Source of the DNA: Bactericera cockerelli
Taxonomy: Eukaryota; Arthropoda; Insecta; Hemiptera; Triozidae
Direction: 5' to 3'
Assembly: GCA_024516035.1 (NCBI GenBank)
Contig: CM044958.1
Location: forward strand, 49,930,504 to 49,994,503
DNA length: 64,000 nt
Positions 54,605-63,750 of this stretch are shown here, piece after piece. Below the pieces are notes generated by a model. That model saw nothing but the letters and a program-made list of their open reading frames with translations. It made no database searches and had not been told where the DNA came from. The number at the start of each line of letters is the position of its first letter. Within the stretch, counting starts at the first letter, position 1. Position numbers and translations under genes: made by a program.

Positions 54605-54773
54605 TTACGGTTTCATCACGTAGCAGTCGTAGCACCCTTCTAAGTAAATCCTGCAAGTCATGCCACCTTCACACGTAACATCAATAAACTTCCCTTCCCC
54701 CAAAGTCAAGGGCGAGCATTGTGCCATGCCGTACCACCCGTGGTTCCTCAACAGGAGAAAGGGGAGCTCGGAG
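54605..54773 (-). CDS. Candidate cysteine-rich terminal exon
   Basis: On the minus strand an acceptor-like tract (cccccgtgtcgctag) precedes 169 nt that stay open in one frame to the TAA at 54605. The peptide includes RNHGWYGMAQCSPLTLGEGK, DVTCEGGMTC and LEGCYDCYVMKP before the stop: five Cys in 40 residues, with a CxxC near the end. GC content is above its surroundings and no repeat family matches. It looks like the end of a small secreted Cys-rich protein, but I do not recognise the family and see no polyadenylation signal or upstream exon. A chance frame is possible. Confidence 0.35.
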
Positions 54774-54984
54774 CTAGCGACACGGGGGGTAGTGGAGATG
54801 TCATTTGCACTCAATTACAGGCAGCAACAATGTCTCCTGATTTCTTTTGTGCTTGCCAGGCCTATCGTTTATCATTTTTTTGTCTGACACAGTGTGCGAT
54901 CGAGAAAGCAATTTTCCGAACGGTTTTACCTTTCACCTTTTTCTGTGTCCGGGTTTTCCGCTCCCTTTCTTGATTCTTACCTTC

Positions 54985-55275
54985 CCTTTCCTTCTCTTTC
55001 TCTCTCTCTCTCTGTCACTGTCTCTGCCTCTCTCTCTCTCTTTCTCTCTCTTTACCTCTCTCTTTTTCTCTCTCTTTACCGCTCTCTTTTTCTCTCTCTC
55101 TGCCTCTCTCTCTTTCTCTCTCTCTATCTTCCTCCCTTTCTCTTCTGCTCCCCTTCATTCTTCTTTATTCTTTCCTTCTCTAACCCTCTCTCTCTCCCTC
55201 TCACTCTCTCCCCCCCCTCTCTATCTCTCTCTCCCTCTCTCTCTGTCCGTTTCCTTCTCTCTTTCTCGTTCTGAA
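54985..55275. repeat. CT microsatellite
   Basis: TCTC/TTTC tract of about 290 bp with CCTC interruptions. The long frames through it are compositional. Confidence 0.9.
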
Positions 55276-55565
55276 AGACTTACCTTTCATCTTCCTTGTC
55301 TGGTATTCCCTCATAATCTATTTTTACGTATTCCCTCATAATCTATTTTTCACTGGTTCTCCTTTTCCTCCTCCTCTTTGAGCTCTTTCTCTTTCACTCT
55401 TTCTCTGTTTTTTGAAAAATAAAATTAGTTCTAATTTGGTGAAAACGAAATTGAAATTAAATTAACCATCCATCCATTATTTAATATCTTCAGGCTGTTT
55501 TTACTGACAATTTCTAATATCTACCTATGGAAATTCACAAAATCCTTTCCGTGAAAACTCATTTG

Positions 55566-55692
55566 TGTTAATCACAATCGTGATATCACAACTACTCAAA
55601 CTCGCTTTACTATTTTTTTATTGAACCACCTCGAATCACCAACCTCCAGATTACGAGTCCGCCGCCATATTGATCCAGCTACTGAGGTCGGT
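55566..55692 (-). mobile_element. tRNA-headed SINE, family F
   Basis: Complement head CCGACCTCAGTAGCTGGATC. The B-box region is diverged (ggtgattcgaggtgg). It ends 150 bp upstream of the conserved promoter block of gene 1. Confidence 0.75.
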
Positions 55693-55837
55693 GTGGAGAG
55701 ATTAGCCATGCTTCGGTCACATGCAAGCCTGTTTGTTTTCCATTTTTTCCTACAAGTGCAAAATGGTTGCTACGTAAGTATGCTCTTCCAAGTTGTTCAG
55801 ATGCCAGATGGCAATTAGAGTATCCGAGTAGCCAGAT

Positions 55838-55953
55838 GGCAATTATAACTACTATTGTCACGCAAGCAGCCTGAACATTGCACTCTTGATCAATTGCGTA
55901 CATCAGTTACTTTAGTAAGAGGATCTAAGTTGATCCAGAGGATATTCTTCGTC
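55838..55953 (+). promoter_or_regulatory. Promoter and 5' leader of secreted-protein gene 1
   Basis: Conserved with 62912-63021 ahead of gene 2: an AATTATA box, then the identical 14-mer TCACGCAAGCAGCC, a gatcaa element, a TCAGT initiator-like site (tacatcagtta), aagttgatccagagga in the leader and tcgtc before the ATG. Conservation between paralogues in otherwise unrelated flanks suggests shared regulation. The exact start of transcription is not known. Confidence 0.6.
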
Positions 55954-56001
55954 ATGTTTCAGAAATATTTCATTCCGGTTCTTTTCCTGATTTTTGAAAT
56001 G
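55954..56001 (+). CDS. Secreted repeat protein gene 1, exon 1 (signal peptide)
   Basis: 48 nt encoding MFQKYFIPVLFLIFEM, a short basic start followed by a hydrophobic core, typical of a signal peptide. It ends exactly in phase 0 at ATG/gtgagg. The ATG is chosen because the paralogue at 63022 has the same exon structure, the same length and the similar peptide MIQRYFILVLCLNVLM. Cleavage probably falls in or just after this exon, with the mature protein starting near DTMVTASN of exon 2. Confidence 0.82.
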
Positions 56002-56059
56002 GTGAGGTTCATATATTAATTAGTATTTTCGGTGTAAAGAAAGGAATAGAACTAAAGTA

Positions 56060-56685
56060 GACTGCCAATTATGGACACAATACTTTCTCATGATTGGTTC
56101 ATATTGTATACCTATACTTGGCAATTTTGAGATTTTTTACGAAATCAGTTGTACCTCTGAAACAGTTTAACTAATTTTCTTCAAACTTGTCTTAAATGGT
56201 AGAATACTATGTAAAACAAACTCAGATACAAAAAATTCTGTGTCGGCAAGTCGTGGACATTATATTTTGACTTTTTGTCCAAAATTTTGGATTTTCTTAA
56301 ATATCAGAGCTACATCAAAATTTATTTGAGAAAACATAAATGTACTATGTAAAACGCTAATACGCATATACATAGAAAATTTCATCAAAATCGGGTGTAC
56401 CGTTCACGAGATATAAGCGTTCATTTAAAAAATGGGATCATCTACAGAATGTCTCCTATATGTTTACAAAATTTCGTCGAAATCCGTTCAGTAGTTTCTG
56501 AGATTTGCGTTTAATAAGGAATGCTTTTAACCGAAAGACCGACAGACCGACCGACACAAAACCAAAGTTGCTCAGGAGGTTATGAAACATCCAGAATAAA
56601 ATTGAAATCGGAGCAAAAAATATTTTATTTACAAAAACAAACACAATACTTTCGATTTCTAATATTAGATATATATCGGAAATAA
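56060..56685 (+). mobile_element. Single-arm foldback-family copy in gene 1 intron 1
   Basis: actgccaattatggacacaa at the left; ctttcgatttctaatattag and a tatcggaaata end at the right, with GACAGACC in place. It fills most of intron 1. Confidence 0.75.
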
Positions 56686-57021
56686 AAAACATGAGTAATC
56701 AATGGGAATAAAAATATTATAAGAATGTAGCTATTCCATATTTTTTTAGAGTACATTTAAAAAAAAAACAGTAGGTAAGTGTATTCAGTAAATATTTTGA
56801 GACTGTTATCATTGTGATGTCTCATTTAAGTTGTTAACTAAGGTAATGATTTATATATATCAAAGGTAAAATATTTCTTCCAGCTCACTACCGAAAGGAA
56901 GTGTGCCTCTGATGCTCGAACTAATACTCAAAATACTAAAAAACATAATACTCAGGTATTATGTTTTTAATTAATGTTATATCTCACATAATAACATTAT
57001 TTTTTTTACTCTCGTTCTCAG

Positions 57022-57135
57022 GACACCATGGTGACTGCGTCCAATATTTTCTCAGGATATCCACCAAGTATCAATATCGTCAACAAAATCTACAGCAGAA
57101 ACTATCCCGGAAACAGTATGCCAAACACGGCTGAC
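57022..57135 (+). CDS. Secreted repeat protein gene 1, exon 2
   Basis: 114 nt, phase 0 at both ends, acceptor ctcgttctcag, donor GAC/gtaaga. Encodes DTMVTASNIFSGYPPSINIV, then NKIYSRNYPGNSMPNTAD: polar, Asn/Ser/Pro-rich, no cysteine. Intron 2 after it carries the repeat at 57258-57460. Confidence 0.82.
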
Positions 57136-57257
57136 GTAAGAATTACACCCCTACGTTTTTCTTTCCTTCATTTTCCTACTAAAACCCAGATAACCCGGTA
57201 TTTCTTGATTCGTGATAATATTGTATGACACAAAAAACTAGCATTAAAAAAAGGGGC

Positions 57258-57460
57258 TCATCATCATCATAGGGTGGCGTCATCGTGAACGATGGTAGCC
57301 AGACAGTGGAGGAATGACACAGCATTTTTACCACTGTCTGTACAAGGAAGCTAATAATTGACAAGGGCCCCCAGAACCAAGCCAATACTGGTCTACTCCC
57401 TGTTTATAGTCCCCCAGCCAGACTGCTGCTCTACTCCCTGTTTATAGTCGCCCAGCCTGG
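57258..57460 (+). mobile_element. Repeat starting CATAGGGTGGCGTCATCG, copy 2
   Basis: In gene 1 intron 2. Nearly identical to 43608-43800, with an extra tactccctgtttatag unit. Confidence 0.78.
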
Positions 57461-57539
57461 ATATGAATATTTAAACTGCGTATCTTAAAACTATAAGAAG
57501 CGACTTTAACTCGTCACTTTGTTTCCACGTTTCTCTCAG

Positions 57540-57728
57540 GCCACCGATGCTACGCAATTCAACCGCACTAACTCGTACCCGCAAAATGGTTACATCACCA
57601 AGTTCAATGTCCTAACTAACGAGGAATTCAACAAGAGAAACAACAGACCCATGCCTACCAACAACAACAACAAAAAATCCGAGTCTCCTGCCAGCTACGA
57701 ACATTGGCGACAAACACGGACCGTTCGT
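57540..57728 (+). CDS. Secreted repeat protein gene 1, exon 3
   Basis: 189 nt, phase 0 at both ends, acceptor tttctctcag, donor CGT/gtaagt. Encodes a polar segment with NRT (possible N-glycosylation), PQNGYITKFNVLTNEEFNKR, an Asn run from an AAC repeat (NNNNKK), and the only Trp (YEHWRQTRTVR). Intron 3, directly after it, is almost wholly transposon. Confidence 0.84.
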
Positions 57729-57735
57729 GTAAGTA

Positions 57736-59335
57736 ATATCCCACAAAAAACTACCGTTAAAAAAAGGGCCAAGTTCCAGAGCTCTTATCCAAAAAGGTTT
57801 TGCCAATGAATGCAGTGATATCTTGTGTGCGGCCAAGTTATCTTGGTACTAAACTATTTCATTACTTAAAACCCGTTTTCTGAGTTCCTCATTTTGTATG
57901 TTTTTAACTGCAAACTATCCTCTAACTTAGCCAGTTTCGCTCCTTGTAATGGTTATATTGTTATTCTGTACCTATACCTATACATATAGTCGTAATATTC
58001 CATACAATCGGTGGCATAAAACGGGCCAAGTTAGAGGATAGTTTGCAGTTAAAAACATACAAAATGAGGAACTCAGAAAACGGGTTTTAATAAAAGAAAT
58101 AGTTTAGTACCAAGATAACTTGACCGCAAACAAGATATCACTGCATTCATTGGCAAAACCTTTTTGGATAGGAGTTCTGGAACTTGGCCCTTTTTTTAAA
58201 GGTAGTTTTTTGTGGGATATCATTACTTTTTGTAAATGGTTCGTTTCACAGCCCGTTTCATTATTTTTTTTTAAAAATTTCAGGATTCTTCACTTTAATA
58301 TGCTCCCTAAAACGACACCGTTTAACAGCAGAAATAGTGCGAAAGTGCTGGTTTTCAAATTTTTCCCTGTAGGTACTTTTACAATAAACCCTACCATCAT
58401 GCAAAATTTCATTTTTCTAGGTAGTAGGGAAGTGCCTCATAATTTATTTAGATCCATAATCGATTATATATTTCCTCCCTAAATCGACACTGTTTAACAG
58501 CATGATAAGTGCGAAAGTTCCGGTTTTCAGATTTTTCCGTGTACTTTTACAATAAACCCTACCAGTATGCGAAATTTCAGCTTTTTAGGTAGTAGGGAAG
58601 TGCCTCATTATTTATATAAATAATATAGTATACTTCCTCCCTAAATCGACACCGTTTAACAGTTTACTGAACTTTTTCAGATTTTTCCCTGTACTTTTAG
58701 AATAAACTCTACCATCATGCAAAATTTCATTTTTCTAGGTAGTAGGGAAGTGCCTCATAATTTATTTAGATCCATAATCGATTATATATTTCCTCCCTAA
58801 ATCGACACTGTTTAACAGCATGATAAGTGCGAAAGTTCCGGTTTTCAGATTTTTCCGTGTACTTTTACAATAAACCCTACCAGTATGCGAAATTTCAGCT
58901 TTTTAGGTAGTAGGGAAGTGCCTCATTATTTATATAAATAATATAGTATACTTCCTCCCTAAATCGACACCGTTTAATAGTTTACAGAACTTTTTCAGAT
59001 TTTTCCCTGTACTTTTAGAATAAACTCTGCCATCATGCAAAATTTCAGCTTTCTAGGTAGTCGGGAAGTGCCTCATAATTTTGATGATCTGTCAGTCAGT
59101 CAGTATCAAAATCGCAAATTTCAAAATTACATTCCTCTGAAAGTTTTTTGCATAGAGTCTTGAAATTTTCAATGTCTCTTCAATGATATTAGGACAATCT
59201 CTGTTTTAAATTTCATATCTCTAAAATCAATTGAACCGAAGATATGAGGGTGTGAAAAACCGGGTTAATTGGTTCGTGTAAAGATACACTGCCGTGCTTG
59301 CTGGAACTTAGCCTGGCGCACTGCCGTGCTCTCAG
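57736..59335 (+). mobile_element. Helentron-like element, copy 2, filling gene 1 intron 3
   Basis: Same order as 16725-18353: foldback arms (57736-57930, 58020-58225), five tandem units (58302-59070), a short GTCA tract, and a 3' end with gcgcactgccgtgctctcag. The hairpin stem has one mismatch here. Units 2-3 and 4-5 form an extra duplication of about 320 bp. The left end starts 7 bp after the exon 3 donor. Confidence 0.75.
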
Positions 59336-59535
59336 ATAATAATAATAATAAACTAATAATAATAATAACACTCTTAAGTGGAATGTAAACCACCAGGCGA
59401 GGTTAATGCTCAAAGTATCTTCTACCACCTAACCCTCAGAGTCTTATTATTTGTGGACACAAAGTCAAATTAATGAGGAAAACTTCATGCACAGGGTGGG
59501 ATTCGAACCAACGGATTCCTACGCTACCTGGATCT
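59336..59535 (-). mobile_element. tRNA-headed SINE, family E, at the end of intron 3
   Basis: taataataataat tail at the left, then aaccaccaggcgaggttaat, and a head with gggtgggattcgaaccaac. The extreme 5' head is missing. It abuts the Helentron-like copy. Confidence 0.82.
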
Positions 59536-59586
59536 GTTTGCTCAATTAGAATGTTTAACAAGGATTTTATTATTTTTTTGTTCTAG

Positions 59587-59985
59587 CCTATCATCCGAAA
59601 TGATCCCTTGGATCATGAATTTAACAAACCAAGCAGTCTTGTGAATCGTGAATTCAGTCAACCACCTGTAGATCGTCGATTCAGTCGACCACCTATGGGT
59701 GGTTCATTCAGTGGACCACCTGTAGATGGCCCATTCAGTCGATCACCTGTGGGTGGTTCATTCAGTCAACCACCTATGGGTGGTTCATTCAGTCGACCAC
59801 CTATGGGTGGTTCATTCAGTGGACCACCTGTAGATGGCCCATTCAGTCGATCACCTGTGGGTGGTTCATTCAGTCAACCACCCATGGGTCGTGAATTCAG
59901 TCTACCAAGTAGTTCTGATGATCATGATTTCAGTCATCAAAGAATTTCTATGGATAGTGGAATGAGTTTACCAAGCAGTTCTGTG
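59587..59985 (+). CDS. Secreted repeat protein gene 1, exon 4 (decapeptide repeats)
   Basis: 399 nt, phase 0 at both ends, acceptor tttgttctag, donor GTG/gttagt. After PIIRNDPLDHEFNKPSSL come about ten units of ten residues with the pattern FS-x-PP-(M/V)-(G/D)-(G/R)-x, for example FSRPPMGGS and FSGPPVDGP. Four units form a 40-residue block that occurs twice, so the DNA has a 120-bp duplication built from 30-bp units. The end (SSSDDHDFSHQ, SGMSLPSSSV) is Ser/His/Asp-rich. Pro/Gly/Ser repeats of this kind are usual in structural or adhesive secreted proteins; function here is not known. Reading past the donor meets a stop three codons on. Confidence 0.85.
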
Positions 59986-60420
59986 GTTAGTTAAGCATTT
60001 TTTATTCTGTTGAAAGTCTCTATAACATGAATTTTTCTTTCAGACGGGAAAAGGATATTAATACATAGTTAATATTACTATACTTTCGATTAATTGTTAT
60101 GTTGATAAGCCATGATAGATTTTTATTGATGCTCTATTATGTGTGTATAAACATGAAAAAAAAATAATAATAATAATTCCCACTCTAAAAGAAGCTTTTA
60201 TTACCCCGTTTTACTGAACAAAATTTCAGAATTACTTACAGTAAGCCCTTCCAAACATTTCAGGGTTTTTTAGAATTTTGCTACACACTGTATCAGTAGG
60301 GTTTTGTCATTCATTTTTTAATGTTGAGACCAAAGGAAAAAAAATGTCTTGGTTTTTGTGAGAGCGAGACTGATTTTTTATAGATTACCTAATGAAAAAT
60401 TGCTATTTCATCTCTTTCAG

Positions 60421-60552
60421 CCTAACACCATGTCTTCAACACCACCTTTCGCTAACTCTGATCATGCATTAAGCCTACAAAAAATTCCTATTGAGCCCTT
60501 TAACTCCATCGTTAATCAATCGAAGAAACCTAAAGCTCCCAAGACTCCTAAG
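60421..60552 (+). CDS. Secreted repeat protein gene 1, exon 5
   Basis: 132 nt, phase 0 at both ends, acceptor catctctttcag, donor AAG/gttagt. Encodes PNTMSSTPPFANSDHALSLQ, then ends in a Lys/Pro motif KKPKAPKTPK. Intron 5 after it is largely two SINEs. Confidence 0.82.
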
Positions 60553-60589
60553 GTTAGTTCACTGCTGTTCATTTTGGTTCCCTTTATTT

Positions 60590-60800
60590 GGGGTTTTACG
60601 TCGCTTTCAACTCCATGGTCATATCACGACGGGGGTGGTTACCCTCCATTCGCAGGAAATTCACAAACGTGATACCCCATTTTAACCTCACCCAGCCTGG
60701 GTGGGGCGGGAATGCCTGCATGACAAAGTCTTAACCTCGGTAGATGTTTCTTAAATTTGGTGATTCTACGAGAACCGGTGCATTCATCGCGCTATCGACG
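60590..60800 (-). mobile_element. 5S-rRNA-headed SINE in gene 1 intron 5
   Basis: The left end acgtcgctttcaactccatg and catatcacgacggggg; core cccagcctgggtggggcg; then a decayed head with cgagaaccggtgcattcatc. Confidence 0.78.
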
Positions 60801-60857
60801 GACGTTGGCACTATTAATTTTGCTTGATGTTTCTTCAAGATCATTCAAGGAGGTTGC

Positions 60858-61069
60858 CCATTACGTAGTATCCCTCCTTTCTGTTGGACGAGAAGTGGCA
60901 CAATACTTTTCATTTAGGTGCTGGGTCAACACGAACGCACCGGAAGGTATACCTTACAAACAACTGTAACCAAATTAAGAATACAATTCTTTTGTCGGTA
61001 CGAGGGATCGAACACGGGACCTTCCGCATGACAAACGAGTGCTTAGCCACAGAGTTGATCGCGCGCTCT
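60858..61069 (-). mobile_element. tRNA-headed SINE, family D, in gene 1 intron 5
   Basis: ggacgagaagtggcacaata, ggtgctgggtcaacacgaac, then the head with cttccgcatgacaaacgag and gatcgcgcgctc. The tail half is missing. Confidence 0.78.
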
Positions 61070-61177
61070 ATTTATTTATTATTCCATGTATCTAGTAAAC
61101 ATACGCTTATTTCTTAATTATTATTTTGAATTGTTTGTTTACTTCAGTAAAACAAAAATCATTTAATTCTTCTCCAG

Positions 61178-61411
61178 ATCAAGCAAGTCCCCGTCTCTAC
61201 AGTGGACTCTTCAAAAGACTCCAAGTACAACTTCAACGATAGAATTCAAAGTGAAGTTGAGGAACTGGTGAAAAGAAAAAAAGACTCACCCACTGAAAAG
61301 GATGATGACAAGAAAGTAAAGCACAAATCAAAAATCTCCGTGAATGTGAAGGTTGGAAAAATCAAGGTCAAAAATATGAACATCAATAACCATGTGAACC
61401 ACGGCGGATGA
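61178..61411 (+). CDS. Secreted repeat protein gene 1, exon 6 (C-terminus)
   Basis: 234 nt with stop TGA at 61409-61411, acceptor attcttctccag, phase 0. Encodes IKQVPVSTVDSSKDSKYNFN, then a charged Lys/Glu/Asp stretch (KRKKDSPTEKDDDKK), then an alternating polar/hydrophobic tail (KISVNVKVGKIKVKN) that could form a beta strand, ending NNHVNHGG. The whole protein is 371 residues, no Cys, pI likely basic. Exon lengths are all multiples of three with phase-0 introns, so exons can be skipped without a frameshift. Confidence 0.85.
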   Translation: MKQVPVSTVDSSKDSKYNFNDRIQSEVEELVKRKKDSPTEKDDDKKVKHKSKISVNVKVGKIKVKNMNINNHVNHGG

Positions 61412-61464
61412 AGAATAATTTATTATTGTATTTTTTTTATTTTTCTACTTTTCTCAATAATTAA

Positions 61465-61494
61465 AATAAAAATATCTATAACGTAAATAATAAA
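61465..61494 (+). terminator. Polyadenylation signals of gene 1
   Basis: Two AATAAA hexamers (61465-61470 and 61489-61494), 54 and 78 bp after the stop codon. Confidence 0.75.
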
Positions 61495-61840
61495 GATACA
61501 TTGAAAAATTAACTAAGAAATTATTAAAAAAATATTTAAAAAATATAATAAAAAAGGAGTTCTTTATTTATTAATTTATTTTGTTTTTTCCTAGTGTTTC
61601 AAGGTCAGATTTTGGGGTTTTGAATTTTTCAGATCGTGAAATGAGCATTATCAGTTTGCTGAATTGCTGAAATTGAGCCAAGAGCATTCTGGAAGATGCC
61701 AGTGGAAAATGTCCCTCTCAATTAAAAAAAAATAATAATAATAAATCATTTGTTTTATTTTTTTATTTTTCTTTTTTTGTATACAGAGGACCCATCCTAA
61801 GCCAGTTTTATTTGGCTTCTAAGATGTTTAACCTTCTCAG

Positions 61841-61922
61841 TTTAACCGTCACAAAACGGACTCTGATTGGTTATTAATTTCTTTCAAATTCACGAATCAG
61901 AGTGCGTTGTGTGACGGTTGAA
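61841..61922. mobile_element. 82-bp hairpin MITE
   Basis: tttaaccgtcacaaaacgga and ctctgatt on the left are inverted against aatcagagtgcgttgtgtga and cggttgaa on the right. Terminal repeats of about 28 bp with 3-4 mismatches. Confidence 0.6.
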
Positions 61923-62029
61923 AGGGAGCTTTAGGGATTGTGAGAGTTCTTTCAGCAACAAAAGCAAAATCGTGGTGTGTGATTTTCGCTCAAAGAGTGC
62001 TTTCGACAATAACTGAGTCACGTACAATC

Positions 62030-62215
62030 TATGCCTAAGTTTGCCTTAGCCACCTGGAAGCCATGCCTTAGTCACCCACAAGCCATGCCCCAGTTAAATG
62101 CAAGGCATGCCACAGTCACCTACAAGCCATGCCTCAGTCACCCACAAGCCATGCCTCAGTTACTTGCAAGGCATTCCTCAGTAACGTGTAAGTCATGACT
62201 CAGCCACAAATGGTT
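62030..62215. repeat. 21-bp minisatellite, about 9 units
   Basis: Units around caagccatgcctcagtcacc, moderately diverged (ccttag, ccccag, ccacag). No frame remains open across it in plus sense. Confidence 0.8.
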
Positions 62216-62461
62216 TTTGAACTTGTATTTTTCTTCCTACAATTGTTGCTTTTCCACGTATAGTTCAGGCAAATTAGACAAAAAAAGTCGATTCTTCCCT
62301 AAATTTCATTTTCTTTTGTTTTTTTTTTTCATTTTTTTTAAAACCTGTACAGAAGTGTAATAGCTGGCGATTTCTTGGTCATAAGAGATTAAGCAAAATT
62401 CAGAATTCGTCGCAAACTTATAGGAATCTTATTTGAAAAGCCCAGAAGGTGGTAAAAAAAA

Positions 62462-62500
62462 CTTCCCAAAAGTTCCACCTTTGTTGGAACTTTTGGGAAG
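62462..62500. repeat. Perfect short hairpin
   Basis: cttcccaaaagttcca and tggaacttttgggaag form a perfect 16-bp stem around a loop of about 7 nt. Could be a transcribed hairpin or the remnant of a palindromic end. It lies just upstream of the SINE at 62521. Confidence 0.7.
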
Positions 62501-62520
62501 AAATGTTCAATTTTCCTGGG

Positions 62521-62870
62521 CTAGCCTCCGTGGCATAACGGTTGTGACTACTGCCTGTAGTCATGAAATCCTGTGATCGATTTCGGTTAAGGCCGACTTT
62601 TCATTCAGAAAATCCTGTTCCCTCCGAACACGTTAGGCTGGCATCTCCGGGTCTACCCAGTCTAGGTGAAGTTAATGTTGGTAGATGGTACAATTTCCAG
62701 AAAAGAGATAGTAAAACCCCGTCCTAATCCGGAGGTTCAATCAAATAGAATCGTTGGCGTTTGGAAAGGCGGCCAGCCGTAATAATGTGTCACAACCAGT
62801 CAAACATGAGGTTGAACAATGCCGACCCCGAGTAGGTTTGGGAAAAAAAGGCAAATTGAAAGGAGAAGAA
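62521..62870 (+). mobile_element. tRNA-headed SINE, family G, full-length-like
   Basis: ctagcctccgtggcataacg head, tgtgatcgatttcggttaag B-box region, core ctacccagtctaggtgaagt, 3' part atccggaggttcaatcaaat and ttggaaaggcggccagcc, ending agaagaag. Partner of 9136-9481. Confidence 0.78.
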
Positions 62871-62911
62871 GATGTAAAATTTGCCTGGAGTAGTTTATTT
62901 ACAGAAAACAG

Positions 62912-63021
62912 ACGGTAATTATAGCTTTCATCACGCAAGCAGCCAGATCACTCCACACATGATCAAGGTGTGAGTCAGTCAGAGATTCCAAGTTGATCTA
63001 GAGAGTAAGATATCCATCGTC
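62912..63021 (+). promoter_or_regulatory. Promoter and 5' leader of secreted-protein gene 2
   Basis: Colinear with 55838-55953: TAATTATA, TCACGCAAGCAGCC, gatcaa, gtcagtcag, aagttgatctagag and catcgtc before the ATG. The flanks outside this block are unrelated between the genes. Confidence 0.6.
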
Positions 63022-63069
63022 ATGATTCAGAGATACTTTATTTTGGTTCTATGTCTCAACGTCCTGATG
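63022..63069 (+). CDS. Secreted repeat protein gene 2, exon 1 (signal peptide)
   Basis: 48 nt encoding MIQRYFILVLCLNVLM, phase 0, donor ATG/gtaagt. Nine of 16 residues match the signal exon of gene 1, and the exon length and final Met are the same. This is a tandem paralogue in the same orientation. Confidence 0.8.
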
Positions 63070-63690
63070 GTAAGTTTCATTTTACCAAGTTGTCATTTTC
63101 TTTATTAGGGCGTTCTACACACCTCGGTCGAGGAGTTTGATATAATTTTATGAAAATAGGAAGCATAGGAAGAATGACGAAATCAATTGCAATTCGTTCC
63201 TTTTTATACCAAAAGGGGCTATTTTGGAACATTTTCAACCTAGCCTAGACAAAGTTTTCTGCAAGCACCTTTGAGATCTTTGGATATGAAAAAAAATTAA
63301 TTTGAGGTTAAAACATTCACTAAAACAACGAAGATCTTCATCAACATAGTCAAAAAGAACTTGATAAATGTCACGGAGAAGAAAAATGCAAACTCCTTCC
63401 TATGTCAATGAGTTTCTACATATAGTCATTCAAGTATTTTGGGCACTCTGCCCATAAAGTTAGAATTGGAAGATGCGGAGATTTATCTTTGATTTTACAT
63501 GTTGAATATGTTCAATAAATAAAGTCTATTTCAAATGTATTTGAGTGTTGAGGATATCAAATTGAAATCAGTTTGTTGCTTTGTTTAAACGTTTTATTTG
63601 AGCTAGGAACGGATCTACTCTGTCTGTTGCCTGCAGTAATGAGAAATATAGATTTACAAGTCTGAGAGTTTTCTCATCTTGTTTTTCCAG
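63070..63690 (+). other. Gene 2 intron 1, no repeat recognised
   Basis: Unlike gene 1 intron 1, no member of the foldback or SINE families is visible. An aataaataaa run near 63517 is not linked to a gene end I can support. Confidence 0.5.
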
Positions 63691-63750
63691 GCCAACATGT
63701 CAGCAGTGCATGGTGGCAGATCTAATTCAAGGAATTTCCGCCCAGCTGTG
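63691..63750 (+). CDS. Secreted repeat protein gene 2, exon 2
   Basis: 60 nt, phase 0 at both ends, acceptor tgtttttccag, donor GTG/gtaaga. Encodes ANMSAVHGGRSNSRNFRPAV. It starts like exon 2 of gene 1 (x-x-Met, then Ser/Ala) but is shorter, basic and Arg/Asn/Ser-rich. Later exons are beyond the right edge. Confidence 0.75.

Larger units (their letters stand above)
61495..62454. other. Intergenic region between the two secreted-protein genes
   Basis: Mostly AT-rich. Contains an 82-bp hairpin element (61841-61922), a 21-bp minisatellite (62030-62215) and a T-run near 62320. No gene seen. Confidence 0.5.

Noticed and set aside
57179..57385. 68-codon minus-strand frame inside gene 1 intron 2
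   Set aside because: It lies in the CATAGGGTGGCGTC repeat, which is also present at 43608.
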